9,048 bases of DNA. Origin: Spirochaetales bacterium (GTDB taxonomy: Bacteria; Spirochaetota; Spirochaetia; JABMQR01). The position numbers were made by a program, and so were the translations under genes. Where the stretch lies: NCBI GenBank assembly GCA_023139255.1, contig JAGLNY010000382.1:1-9048 (forward strand), in the 5' to 3' direction. The notes under the pieces are model-generated. The model did not search any database. It saw nothing but the letters and a program-made list of their open reading frames with translations, and had not been told where the DNA came from. Below, one piece after another: positions 1 through 6,553 of this stretch; the first letter of the stretch is position 1, and each line of letters opens with the position of its first letter.

Positions 1-974
1 AAATCGCCAGTGCAGGTGTCTACTACGCGATAGGGAATTTCAAGACCCTGAAAAATCTCTTCCTCAATTGCAAGGAGTTCTTCATGTATACGTTCTGAAT
101 CTTCAGGGAGGGCATACACAAACATCTCTATCTTTGTGAATTGATGAACCCTGTAAAGTCCCTTTGAATATTGACCTGCCGCACCGGCTTCCCTCCTGAA
201 ACAATGGGAAAGCCCTGCAAGTTTTATCGGGAGCTCTTCAGGATTGAAAATCTTACCGGAATAATAACCGCCAAGTGTTATTTCAGCAGTTCCTACAAGA
301 CATGTGCCTGTATTTTCAATGGTATAAATATTGCTTTCAGCACCTCGGGGATTGAAACCTATCCCTTCAACTACAGCTTCCTTTGCAATATCAGGAGTTA
401 TGGTAAGGGTGAAATCATGGTTTCGTAAAGTATCCATTGCATATCGCTGTAAAGCAAGGTCCAGAATAACTGCATCATTTTTCAAGTAATAAAATTTCGT
501 CCCTGAAACTTTTGCGGCTGTCTCGAAATCGATTAAGTCCAACTCTGTACCCAGGACAACGTGATCCTTTGCGGAAAAATCAAATTGCGGCACAGAACCA
601 CTGCGTTTCAATTCCAGATTATCCTTGTCTTCTTTTCCTACTGGAGCTGCCGGATGAGCATAATTAGGAATTTGTGAAGCAGATGTATAGTATTCAGCCT
701 CAACAGCAATGAGTTCCTTCTCTACTTCAGCAATAACCTCTTTCAGCCGTTTACCTTCCTGTATGAGAGGAACTCTCTCTTCTGAAGATAACTTTCCCTT
801 CATTTTTTTTGCGTTATCGTTTCTATGCATCCGTAAATCATCATTTTTCTGTATTAGGGATGCTCTTTTATCCTGCAGCTTAATAACATTATCAATATTA
901 ACCTGCATATTACGGGCAACTATATTGTTGTGTATCTCATCTCTTCTTTGTTTCAGTTCTTTAAGGTCTATCAT
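1..974 (-). CDS. serS: Seryl-tRNA synthetase, N-terminal ~324 residues (3' end outside window)
   Basis: Class II aminoacyl-tRNA synthetase that charges tRNA-Ser with serine in the cytoplasm. My translation of the minus strand begins MIDLKELKQRRDE. It continues into a Lys/Glu-rich N-terminal segment (about residues 25-110) typical of the SerRS coiled-coil arm that grips the long variable arm of tRNA-Ser. In the catalytic core I see the GTAEI stretch, then motif 2 as CFRREAGAAGQYSKGLYRVH, with the ATP-contacting arginines, followed by QFTKIEMF. The reading frame leaves the window at ...VDTCTGD, the approach to motif 3. Family members have about 420-430 residues, so roughly three quarters is present. 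The ATG at 974-972 is chosen because AAAGGA (986-981) sits 6 bases upstream. It lies 27 bases after the proC stop and is probably co-transcribed. The identification is firm from motif 2 and the start. Confidence 0.95.
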   Translation of the reverse strand, partial: MIDLKELKQRRDEIHNNIVARNMQVNIDNVIKLQDKRASLIQKNDDLRMHRNDNAKKMKGKLSSEERVPLIQEGKRLKEVIAEVEKELIAVEAEYYTSASQIPNYAHPAAPVGKEDKDNLELKRSGSVPQFDFSAKDHVVLGTELDLIDFETAAKVSGTKFYYLKNDAVILDLALQRYAMDTLRNHDFTLTITPDIAKEAVVEGIGFNPRGAESNIYTIENTGTCLVGTAEITLGGYYSGKIFNPEELPIKLAGLSHCFRREAGAAGQYSKGLYRVHQFTKIEMFVYALPEDSERIHEELLAIEEEIFQGLEIPYRVVDTCTGD

Positions 975-1001
975 GTATGTTCCTTTATCACATTATTTAT
1001 T

Positions 1002-1814
1002 TCAGCTATTCTCAAGATCCCGGGCTTTCCCGGATGCAGCACTAACAGCTTTTATGACTGCTGCATTCATTCCTCCATCCTCAAGGGCGATAATACCATC
1101 TATTGTAGTACCTGCAGCTGAGGTGACAGTTGTAATCAATTCTTGCGGGCTGCTCCCTGATGTAAGCAATAATTCAATTGCACCTGAAAATGTTTGGGAT
1201 GCAATAGAAAGTGACTGGGAATAGGAAATCCCTTCTTTTGTTCCACCCAGAGCCACCGCATGGAGAAATTGATAAAAAAATGCAATTGCTGAACCGGATA
1301 TTCCTATAAATGCAGGAAATAATTTTTCGGGAAGGGAAAAGGCTGTTCCACAGGCTTGCGCAAGCTTGAATGCTTCCTGGATAAATTTTTCTTCAGCTTT
1401 CGAATTAGATGCAACAGCAGTAACCGCTTTTGAGACTGAAGCAGCTATATTTGGCATAAACCGTATGACCTGGTTTGAATTAAGTCCCTTGGACAGGCTA
1501 TCAATTGAAATACCGGCTGCTATGGATATATATGAATGGTTATTCTTTATTTTAGCTAATACTGAGTATAATTGAGGTAGGATTTGGGGTTTTACAGCAA
1601 GAAAGGTTATATCTGTCTGCATTATAAGTGATTCTACTGATGTTGAAACCTGTGCAGAAAGTGCTGCATTTGCAGAAAGTTCTGAAGCAAGCAGAGAACT
1701 TTTATTTGAGTCAGTATCGTACAGGTAGAGATCAATATCCTTTATAGAAAGTGCGAAGGCCCTTGCCATTGAAGATCCCATATTCCCGCATCCTATAAAA
1801 CCAATTTTTTTCAT
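1002..1814 (-). CDS. proC: Pyrroline-5-carboxylate reductase
   Basis: Catalyses the NAD(P)H-dependent reduction of 1-pyrroline-5-carboxylate to L-proline, the last step of proline synthesis, in the cytoplasm. 270 residues from the ATG at 1814, normal for the family. The N-terminus MKKIGFIGCGNMGSSMA is a Rossmann GxGxMG dinucleotide-binding loop, and FLAVKPQ (near residue 75) is the second conserved segment of the cofactor domain. The C-terminal dimerisation/active-site domain ends with TSAAGTTIDGIIALEDGGM, matching the P5CR signature except that the usual PGGTT reads AAGTT. The usual GSGPAY-like segment reads GISGSAIAFFYQF. A GTG at 1820 is in frame but is part of the Shine-Dalgarno sequence itself, so I prefer 1814. 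It sits between trmL and serS on the same strand. The family call is sure; catalytic competence is likely, although two conserved stretches are divergent. Confidence 0.9.
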   Translation of the reverse strand: MKKIGFIGCGNMGSSMARAFALSIKDIDLYLYDTDSNKSSLLASELSANAALSAQVSTSVESLIMQTDITFLAVKPQILPQLYSVLAKIKNNHSYISIAAGISIDSLSKGLNSNQVIRFMPNIAASVSKAVTAVASNSKAEEKFIQEAFKLAQACGTAFSLPEKLFPAFIGISGSAIAFFYQFLHAVALGGTKEGISYSQSLSIASQTFSGAIELLLTSGSSPQELITTVTSAAGTTIDGIIALEDGGMNAAVIKAVSAASGKARDLENS

Positions 1815-1817
1815 TTT

Positions 1818-1828
1818 CACCTCCTCCT
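1818..1828 (-). promoter_or_regulatory. Strong ribosome binding site deciding the proC start
   Basis: Read on the minus strand this is AGGAGGAGGTG, containing a full AGGAGGTG anti-16S match. It ends 3 bases before the ATG at 1814, with 5 bases between AGGAGG and ATG. The alternative in-frame GTG at 1820-1818 lies inside this site and would leave no spacing, so initiation at 1814 is favoured. Confidence 0.8.
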
Positions 1829-1881
1829 AAATAATTTTATCTATTCTACAATGAATTATGATGATTAAACAGTAGAGGTTC

Positions 1882-1915
1882 TTGTAAAATTTACAATTAT
1901 TGAAAAAAGGTTCAA
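1882..1915 (-). promoter_or_regulatory. Candidate proC promoter overlapping a palindromic operator-like site
   Basis: The gap between trmL and proC holds TTGTAAAATTTACAA (1882-1896), 7-base arms around one central base. On the minus strand a weak promoter can be drawn: TTGAAC (1915-1910), a 16-base spacer, and TAAATT (1893-1888), so the -10 would lie inside the palindrome, the classic geometry for repression. A second short hairpin, ATTGAA/TTCAAT (1899-1916), overlaps the trmL stop. I cannot assign a regulator. An alternative is that the palindrome is chance in AT-rich spacer DNA. Confidence 0.3.
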
Positions 1916-2415
1916 TTATCCGGCCATGAAAGATGATGAAGTTCTCCGAGGCGATGTAATCCCGAAAACTGATGTTGTCTGTAATATTCATACGCAGCTA
2001 CCGCTGCTGTATTTGAGAGATTAAGTGACCGTGCATCTTCTACCATTGGTATTCTTACAGTGTTATTTTGATGGCTTATCAATAATTCTTCAGGCAGCCC
2101 GCGGGATTCCTTTCCAAACAGTAAATAAGTTGTTTCTGGATAATTTTTTTCAGTATAAAGACATTTTGCCTTTGTAGTGAACATGAATACAGATTGTGAA
2201 TCTATTTTCTTAAAAAATTCTTCAATACTTTCATATAAAAAAACATCTAACTTATCCCAGTAATCGAGTCCTGCACGTTTTAGGTATTTATCATTTAATG
2301 AAAATCCCAGTGGACCGATTAAGTGCAGTGAGGCATTTACAGCAGCACAGGTGCGTGCTATATTCCCCGTATTTTGCGGGATTTCAGGCTCTAATAGGGC
2401 TATGTGCAATGACAT
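1912..2415 (-). CDS. trmL: tRNA (cytidine/uridine-34-2'-O)-methyltransferase, SPOUT family
   Basis: SAM-dependent enzyme that methylates the 2'-OH of the wobble nucleotide of certain tRNA-Leu species (E. coli TrmL/YibK, Bacillus CspR). 167 residues, the single-domain length of TrmL rather than the longer TrmH/TrmJ forms. The start is characteristic: MSLHIALLEPEIPQNTGNIA, with the conserved Asn-Thr-Gly-Asn and the following Arg. The trefoil-knot SAM site is complete: LLFGKESRGLPEEL (98-111), IPM (122-124) and RSLNLSNTAAVAAYE (129-143). The ATG at 2415 fits the family N-terminus exactly, but there is no Shine-Dalgarno within the usual distance: the nearest purine stretch (CAGGGAAATC) is about 15 bases away. 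It lies downstream of dinB and upstream of proC on the same strand. Confidence 0.93.
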   Translation of the reverse strand: MSLHIALLEPEIPQNTGNIARTCAAVNASLHLIGPLGFSLNDKYLKRAGLDYWDKLDVFLYESIEEFFKKIDSQSVFMFTTKAKCLYTEKNYPETTYLLFGKESRGLPEELLISHQNNTVRIPMVEDARSLNLSNTAAVAAYEYYRQHQFSGLHRLGELHHLSWPDN

Positions 2416-2421
2416 AATCTA

Positions 2422-2449
2422 ATATTACTGATTTCCCTGCAAAAAGCAA
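2422..2449 (-). promoter_or_regulatory. Candidate trmL promoter (leaderless arrangement)
   Basis: On the minus strand TTGCTT (2449-2444), a 16-base spacer and TAATAT (2427-2422) precede the trmL ATG, with only 6 bases (TAGATT) between the -10 hexamer and the start codon. A transcript would begin at or within a base or two of the ATG. The hexamers are only 3/6 and 4/6 matches, so the case rests on position together with the lack of a Shine-Dalgarno sequence. Confidence 0.35.
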
Positions 2450-2469
2450 TCTTTTTACAAATACTGCGT

Positions 2470-2570
2470 CAGAAAAATGCTCGAAATACTCATGTGCGTG
2501 TAGCACACTCCGCTTTCTGTGCTTATGTGAAGTTTGTTTTAACAAACTTCCAATCAATGTAATCATTGAT
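2470..2570 (-). repeat. Cluster of three inverted repeats between dinB and trmL
   Basis: Three potential stem-loops follow each other in the 198-base gap. (1) 2483-2517: GAAA/TTTC outside and TGTGC/GCACA inside, around a 5-base loop, with an alternative pairing of CAGAAA (2470-2475) to TTTCTG (2514-2519). (2) 2529-2550: GAAGTTTGTT and AACAAACTTC, perfect 10-base arms with a 2-base centre. (3) 2553-2570: ATCAATG and CATTGAT, 7-base arms with a 4-base loop. None is followed by a T-run on either strand, so they are not ordinary intrinsic terminators. Possible roles are mRNA processing or stability, an attenuator, or a dispersed repeat. A 60-codon minus-strand frame (2566-2384) runs through them, but I do not regard it as a gene. 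Confidence 0.55.
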
Positions 2571-2613
2571 CACTTCCATTGTCTTTGTAATAATCTTACT
2601 TCTTGCAGGGGAA

Positions 2614-3801
2614 TCATAACTTCTTTTTTTCTTTTTTATCAATTTGATGCATGAGTGTAGATGCTTTAATTAAGTGCATCCCGGATGCCTTCATAGAATG
2701 GATCGCCTTTTCTAAATCATGCTTTTTGCTATAGACAGTCTCAAACAGCTCAGTCTGCATAGGAGAATTCCGTTTTACAATTGAGCCGATACCAACTCCA
2801 AGGAGACGTAGAGGTTTTTTATTCCACCGGATAGAAAAAAGATCCCAGGCAGAATGAAAAAGTTCTTCTGCAGACAAAAATGGCTGCTCATAAGTTTTTT
2901 GGGATGAAACACTACTGAAATCAGCATATTTTATTTTAATATATGCAGTTTTCCCGATTATCCCTTCAGTTAGTGTCCTAAAATAAACCTGGTGACTAAG
3001 ATCAAAAACAATCTGTCTGATAAGCTCACTATCAGATTCATCAGTATGAAGAGTTGTTTCATTGCTTATTGACCGGCTTTTTGGGGCTTCAGAGAAGATT
3101 CCCGGATCAATACCGCGACTGGCATTATAGTAGTAGGTTCCTGCTGAAGTCCCGAATAACTTTCGCAAAGTATCCTCATCAAAAGAACGAAGCTTTTTTA
3201 CCGAAGTGATTCCTTTATCAGCAAGTGATGCTGCAGCTTTTTTCCCAATCCCCCATATTTCCCTAATTGTACATGAATCTAAAAAAGCGATCTCCTTTCC
3301 AGGGAGAACCCGGAGGAGTCCGTTGGGTTTGCCGTATGCAGAGGCCATTTTTGCAATAAATTTAGAGGAACCAATGCCAATCGAGATTGTCAATCCTGTT
3401 TTCTCATGAACTTTCTGTTTTAACCTGGTTGCTGCAAATTCCGGTGATCCTAAAAGTAGTTCTGTTCCTGTCATGTCCAGAAATCCCTCATCGATAGAAA
3501 TTTGCTGGATTGTAGGGGAAAACTCTCGAAGTATTTCCATAATGAACCGACTCATCTCGAGATATCTGGTCATCCTGACAGGGAGAAAGGAACCTTCAGG
3601 ACATAACTTCCTGGCCTGAAAGATGGGCATTGCGGAGTGAACCCCATAAACGCGGGCTTCGTAGGAACACGCAGAAACAACACCCCTTACAGAAGTGCCG
3701 CCGACAATAACTGCCTTACCTTGAAGTTCCGGATTATCAATTTGCTCAATTGATGCATAAAAGGCATCCATATCAACGTGAAAAAAACAGGGAACAGCCA
3801 C
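2614..3801 (-). CDS. dinB: DNA polymerase IV (Y-family translesion polymerase)
   Basis: Low-fidelity DNA polymerase that copies past lesions and extends mismatched ends. 395 residues from the GTG at 3801. Metal-binding residues are visible: Asp10 in FHVDMDAFYASIE and Asp104-Glu105 in SIDEGFLDM (more usually SIDEAF). Tyr15 occupies the steric-gate position that excludes ribonucleotides. SYEARVYGVHSAMP (about 46-59) is the finger region. ISIGIGSSKFIAKMASAYGK (139-158) and the helix-hairpin-helix thumb IWGIGKKAAASL (182-193) follow, then the little-finger domain (about 240-345). QTELF (349-353) fits the beta-clamp-binding pentapeptide. The C-terminus is Lys-rich (KKEKKKL). An ATG further upstream (3867) is in frame but would overlap ddl by 65 bases. 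The GTG is preferred because it has a well-placed Shine-Dalgarno and begins right at the conserved N-terminus. One base separates it from the ddl stop. Confidence 0.95.
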   Translation of the reverse strand: MAVPCFFHVDMDAFYASIEQIDNPELQGKAVIVGGTSVRGVVSACSYEARVYGVHSAMPIFQARKLCPEGSFLPVRMTRYLEMSRFIMEILREFSPTIQQISIDEGFLDMTGTELLLGSPEFAATRLKQKVHEKTGLTISIGIGSSKFIAKMASAYGKPNGLLRVLPGKEIAFLDSCTIREIWGIGKKAAASLADKGITSVKKLRSFDEDTLRKLFGTSAGTYYYNASRGIDPGIFSEAPKSRSISNETTLHTDESDSELIRQIVFDLSHQVYFRTLTEGIIGKTAYIKIKYADFSSVSSQKTYEQPFLSAEELFHSAWDLFSIRWNKKPLRLLGVGIGSIVKRNSPMQTELFETVYSKKHDLEKAIHSMKASGMHLIKASTLMHQIDKKEKKKL

Positions 3802-3802
3802 T

Positions 3803-4891
3803 TTACACTCCTGCTTTTTTGGTTTGCAGGAGTTGAGAATCCCTAAATTCAGATTCAGCAAGTGCAATCAATTTATCCAAAAGAGTTCCCCAGGATACTC
3901 CTCCGGCTTCAACAAGTTTTATAAACATACTGATGTCAGTAAATCCGGGACTGGTATTTATCTCATTTAAATAAAGTTTCCCTGTGCTTGATTCAAAAAA
4001 CATGTCTACTCTTGCTAAACCATTACAGTAAATAGAATTAAAAGCCCTGACAGTTAGATTTGCAGCATCTTGTTTAAGTATTTCGGGGAGATCGGCAGGG
4101 GCCGCTATAATTGTAGTTTCACGCTTTTTTCCATATTTAGCCTCGTAGGTATAGAACTGCTGATTAGTAATAATTTCTCCAGGATCTGAAATGAAGTAAT
4201 CTTCATTACTCCCGAAGATACTGCACTCAATTTCGCGGCCTTCTATTGCCTGCTCTATCAGAATCCTTCCCGATACTTTTATGGCAGAGACCATGGCAGC
4301 ATAAAGTTCTTCGGGGTGTGAAACTTTAGAGACACCAAGAGAAGACCCGGAACTTTCCGGTTTAACAAATAAAGGATACACAAATTTATTGTTGATTTCA
4401 TCCGTTATTTCCGGGTTGATTTCATTTACCAGTAGATAGGGAACAACAGGCAAATTGGATTTTTCCCAAAAAATTTTAGCTGAATACTTTGAGAAACCCA
4501 AACAGGAGCTGAAAGAATTACAACCAATATAGGGAATTGGCAAAAAATCAAATAATCCCTGGAGACGCCCGTCTTCTCCATACGATCCGTGTATAACAGG
4601 GAAAATAACATCAACAGGAAGCTTGTTCCCCATACAATAGAATCCCTTTCCGGGAATTACCGATACTATGTTTTCCTCATTTTCTTTGATAGCCGCAAAT
4701 AATGTACCATTTTTTTTGTTACGAAGCATGTCCGGGGTCTGCATATACATTATATTATCTTCTGTAATCCCGATACAGGAGACAGTATACCCCAAATTAA
4801 TAAGTTCACTGAAAATAGAGGCTGCGGAAACACATGATACTTTATGCTCACCGGATTTCCCCCCATAGATCAGGAGTATCTGTTTATTCAT
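3803..4891 (-). CDS. ddl: D-alanine--D-alanine ligase
   Basis: ATP-grasp enzyme that joins two D-alanines to make the dipeptide added by MurF to the peptidoglycan stem. 362 residues, in the range of the longer DdlA-type enzymes. N-terminal substrate loop GGKSGEHKVSCVSAASI (10-26), then HGSYGEDGRLQG (101-112), the ATP-binding FVKPESSGSSLGVSKV (175-190), the omega loop YTYEAKYGK (247-255) and the metal/phosphate site NEINTSPGFT (309-318). The Lys-Tyr pair at 252-253 matches the residues that mark D-Ala-D-Ala rather than D-Ala-D-lactate specificity, so no vancomycin-type depsipeptide ligase is implied. The ATG at 4891 directly abuts the murE stop, and AGGAGG (4905-4900) lies 8 bases upstream inside the end of murE. 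Co-location with murE supports a cell-wall role; murF is not in the window. Confidence 0.95.
   Translation of the reverse strand: MNKQILLIYGGKSGEHKVSCVSAASIFSELINLGYTVSCIGITEDNIMYMQTPDMLRNKKNGTLFAAIKENEENIVSVIPGKGFYCMGNKLPVDVIFPVIHGSYGEDGRLQGLFDFLPIPYIGCNSFSSCLGFSKYSAKIFWEKSNLPVVPYLLVNEINPEITDEINNKFVYPLFVKPESSGSSLGVSKVSHPEELYAAMVSAIKVSGRILIEQAIEGREIECSIFGSNEDYFISDPGEIITNQQFYTYEAKYGKKRETTIIAAPADLPEILKQDAANLTVRAFNSIYCNGLARVDMFFESSTGKLYLNEINTSPGFTDISMFIKLVEAGGVSWGTLLDKLIALAESEFRDSQLLQTKKAGV
3808..3812 (-). promoter_or_regulatory. Ribosome binding site deciding the dinB GTG start
   Basis: AGGAG on the minus strand, 6 bases upstream of the GTG at 3801-3799, inside the last codons of ddl. With the ddl stop (3805-3803) ending one base before the GTG, translation of dinB is probably coupled to ddl. 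Confidence 0.75.
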
Positions 4892-6421
4892 CTAATCCAC
4901 CTCCTTGAGACTGATAAGTTCCAGGATAACCTTTTTTTCATTCCAGGGATATATTTTCCCGTTTTTTTCAATGGAAGTCTCATGTCCTTTGCCTAAACAA
5001 AAAATAATATCATCAAATCGTGCTAACTGGAGTGCTGTTTTCAATGCCTTTCTCCGATCTGGTTGCAGGATGATGGTTCCCTGATAATTTTTCGGGATAC
5101 CTGCGCGGATGTCTTGAAGTATAATCAATGAATCCTCTTCCCTTGGATCTTCATCTGTTAAGATTATAATATCACAATGTCGTGAAGCAATACGACCCAT
5201 AAGAGCTCTTTTTGATGTGTCACGGCATCCCGCACTTCCGAAGACAGTAATAAACTTTTTTCCAGGATAGATGAGTGCCGCATTGGAGAAGATAGTAGAA
5301 AAGGCATGTGCAGTATGGGCAAAATCAATCAAAATCCTTGCTTGCCCGGGAGGTTCCAATAAATTAAATCTTCCCGGAATCGATTCCAGATTTTCAGGAC
5401 ACTTCATAACAAGGGAAGATGTTTCATCAGTTACTAAGAAGAGGGTAAGCAGTGCCGGTGCCAGGTTTCTTACTTGAACCGGGAAAAGAAAAGGCACTTT
5501 AATTTGATATTGGGTATCCCGGAAATAGAGAATTATATTCATACCTGTATTGTTAATTTCTGAAATTGAGAGAACCAGGGATGCATGACGGGTTAATTCG
5601 CAGCCGGGTTCAACAACCATCCAAGTATGGATTTTTTTACTATGCCCGACAATATCCAGGACCTTATCGTTCCATTCTGCATCTGCCGGTATAATTGCCA
5701 GCCTGTTTTTTCCCTTTAGGAGGCGGAACAGGGTCATTTTTGCGTCAATGTAGGATGTTTGAGTTTTATGAAAATCCATATGGTCAGAAGTGATACCCGT
5801 ACAAATACTTATGGTGAAACATACATCTTCTAATCGCCGGAAATGATCAGAGAGCCCGTGTGAACTGGCTTCGACCACCGCATATTCACACCCGTTAATA
5901 ACAGCCTCATGAAGGAATTTTTGTATCTCAATAGCATCCGGTGTTGTCATATGCCTGAGGTTTCGAGTCCTGCCTGTCCCATTATCCTGCCATACGGAGC
6001 TTAAGAGTGCAGCAGTTTTATTTGTGCAGGTAAGAAGCTGGTAAATAAAATCACAAGTGCTGGTTTTTCCATCAGTACCGGTAACACCAATTACCTTTAG
6101 TGAATGTGAGGGATTGTTGTAGAAGGCAGCGCTTATACGGGATATTGACTCATATACTGAATCTGTTTGTATGTAGGTAATATCATCTTGAAAAAAACTC
6201 AGGGGTGAAGAATGCACAACCACTGCAGTGCCATTTGTAATTGCAGCATCAATAAAATCATGGCCGTTAAAATGTATCCCACATATTGCGAAGAAAATAT
6301 ATCCATTATGGCATTTTCGCGAATCATGAGTAAGACCGGAAATTTCCCGGTCTAAAGATCCGTTTACTTTACGATATGGGACATTTGTAAGAAGTTCTTT
6401 CAAATTTGTGCAGTAATCCAT
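4892..6421 (-). CDS. murE: UDP-MurNAc-tripeptide synthetase (MurE ligase)
   Basis: Cytoplasmic Mur ligase that adds the third, diamino, residue to UDP-MurNAc-L-Ala-D-Glu using ATP. 509 residues, normal for MurE. The N-terminal UDP-binding domain contains GLTHDSRKCHNGYIFFA (29-45). The P-loop is GVTGTDGKTST (112-122), followed by MTTPDA (158-163) and ASSHGL (185-190). TSDHMDFH (211-218) and Lys228 in YIDAK, the lysine normally carbamylated, are present. C-terminal domain: DFAHTAHAF (366-374, usually YAHTPDAL), GSAGCRDTSKR (395-405), DEDPREED (423-430) and GKGHE (477-481). The meso-diaminopimelate signature DNPR reads EDPR here, so L-ornithine or L-lysine may be used; the substrate is inferred, not proven. 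The ATG at 6421 fits the family start but has no Shine-Dalgarno. First gene of its unit. Confidence 0.95.
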   Translation of the reverse strand: MDYCTNLKELLTNVPYRKVNGSLDREISGLTHDSRKCHNGYIFFAICGIHFNGHDFIDAAITNGTAVVVHSSPLSFFQDDITYIQTDSVYESISRISAAFYNNPSHSLKVIGVTGTDGKTSTCDFIYQLLTCTNKTAALLSSVWQDNGTGRTRNLRHMTTPDAIEIQKFLHEAVINGCEYAVVEASSHGLSDHFRRLEDVCFTISICTGITSDHMDFHKTQTSYIDAKMTLFRLLKGKNRLAIIPADAEWNDKVLDIVGHSKKIHTWMVVEPGCELTRHASLVLSISEINNTGMNIILYFRDTQYQIKVPFLFPVQVRNLAPALLTLFLVTDETSSLVMKCPENLESIPGRFNLLEPPGQARILIDFAHTAHAFSTIFSNAALIYPGKKFITVFGSAGCRDTSKRALMGRIASRHCDIIILTDEDPREEDSLIILQDIRAGIPKNYQGTIILQPDRRKALKTALQLARFDDIIFCLGKGHETSIEKNGKIYPWNEKKVILELISLKEVD

Positions 6422-6426
6422 ACGCT

Positions 6427-6455
6427 ATGATACTTGAGGTAATTTCAATAATCAA
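6427..6455 (-). promoter_or_regulatory. murE promoter, leaderless geometry
   Basis: Minus strand: TTGATT (6455-6450), exactly 17 bases, TATCAT (6432-6427), then AGCGT and the murE ATG at 6421. With transcription starting 6-8 bases after the -10, the mRNA would begin at the start codon itself, which explains the absence of a Shine-Dalgarno sequence. The promoter lies directly beyond the T-run of the hflC terminator, separating the two transcription units. Confidence 0.6.
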
Positions 6456-6463
6456 GATTATTT

Positions 6464-6514
6464 AAAAAAAATGCCGGGATGCAAGATAAAATCTATCTGG
6501 CTGTTCCCGGCATT
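6464..6514 (-). terminator. Intrinsic terminator of the hflK-hflC unit
   Basis: On the minus strand AATGCCGGGA (6514-6505) pairs perfectly with TCCCGGCATT (6479-6470). The loop contains a smaller hairpin (AGATA/TATCT), and a run of eight T's (6471-6464) follows. It begins about 40 bases after the hflC stop. There is no comparable T-run on the plus strand, so it works in one direction. Confidence 0.9.
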
Positions 6515-6553
6515 ATTGTAAGCAAACTTAAAGGCTGTTACCTCTATTAGATG

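Noticed and set aside
171..428. 85-codon plus-strand frame
   Set aside because: Lies opposite the catalytic core of serS (motif 2 region) and has no recognisable features.
709..1224. 171-codon plus-strand frame
   Set aside because: Antisense to serS and proC, crossing the gap between them. Both minus-strand genes are certain from motifs, so this is a shadow.
2384..2566. 60-codon minus-strand frame between dinB and trmL
   Set aside because: It runs through the three inverted repeats, overlaps the start of trmL in another frame, and its His-rich product resembles no family I know. There is only a weak GGAAGTG ahead of the ATG. More likely a by-product of the structured region.
2529..2570. Adjacent hairpins read as a dinB transcription terminator
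   Set aside because: Neither stem is followed by a T-run on either strand, so an intrinsic terminator is not supported.
3802..3867. 22-residue upstream extension of DinB from the ATG at 3867
   Set aside because: It would overlap the end of ddl, lacks a ribosome site, and precedes the conserved polymerase N-terminus that begins right after the well-supported GTG at 3801.
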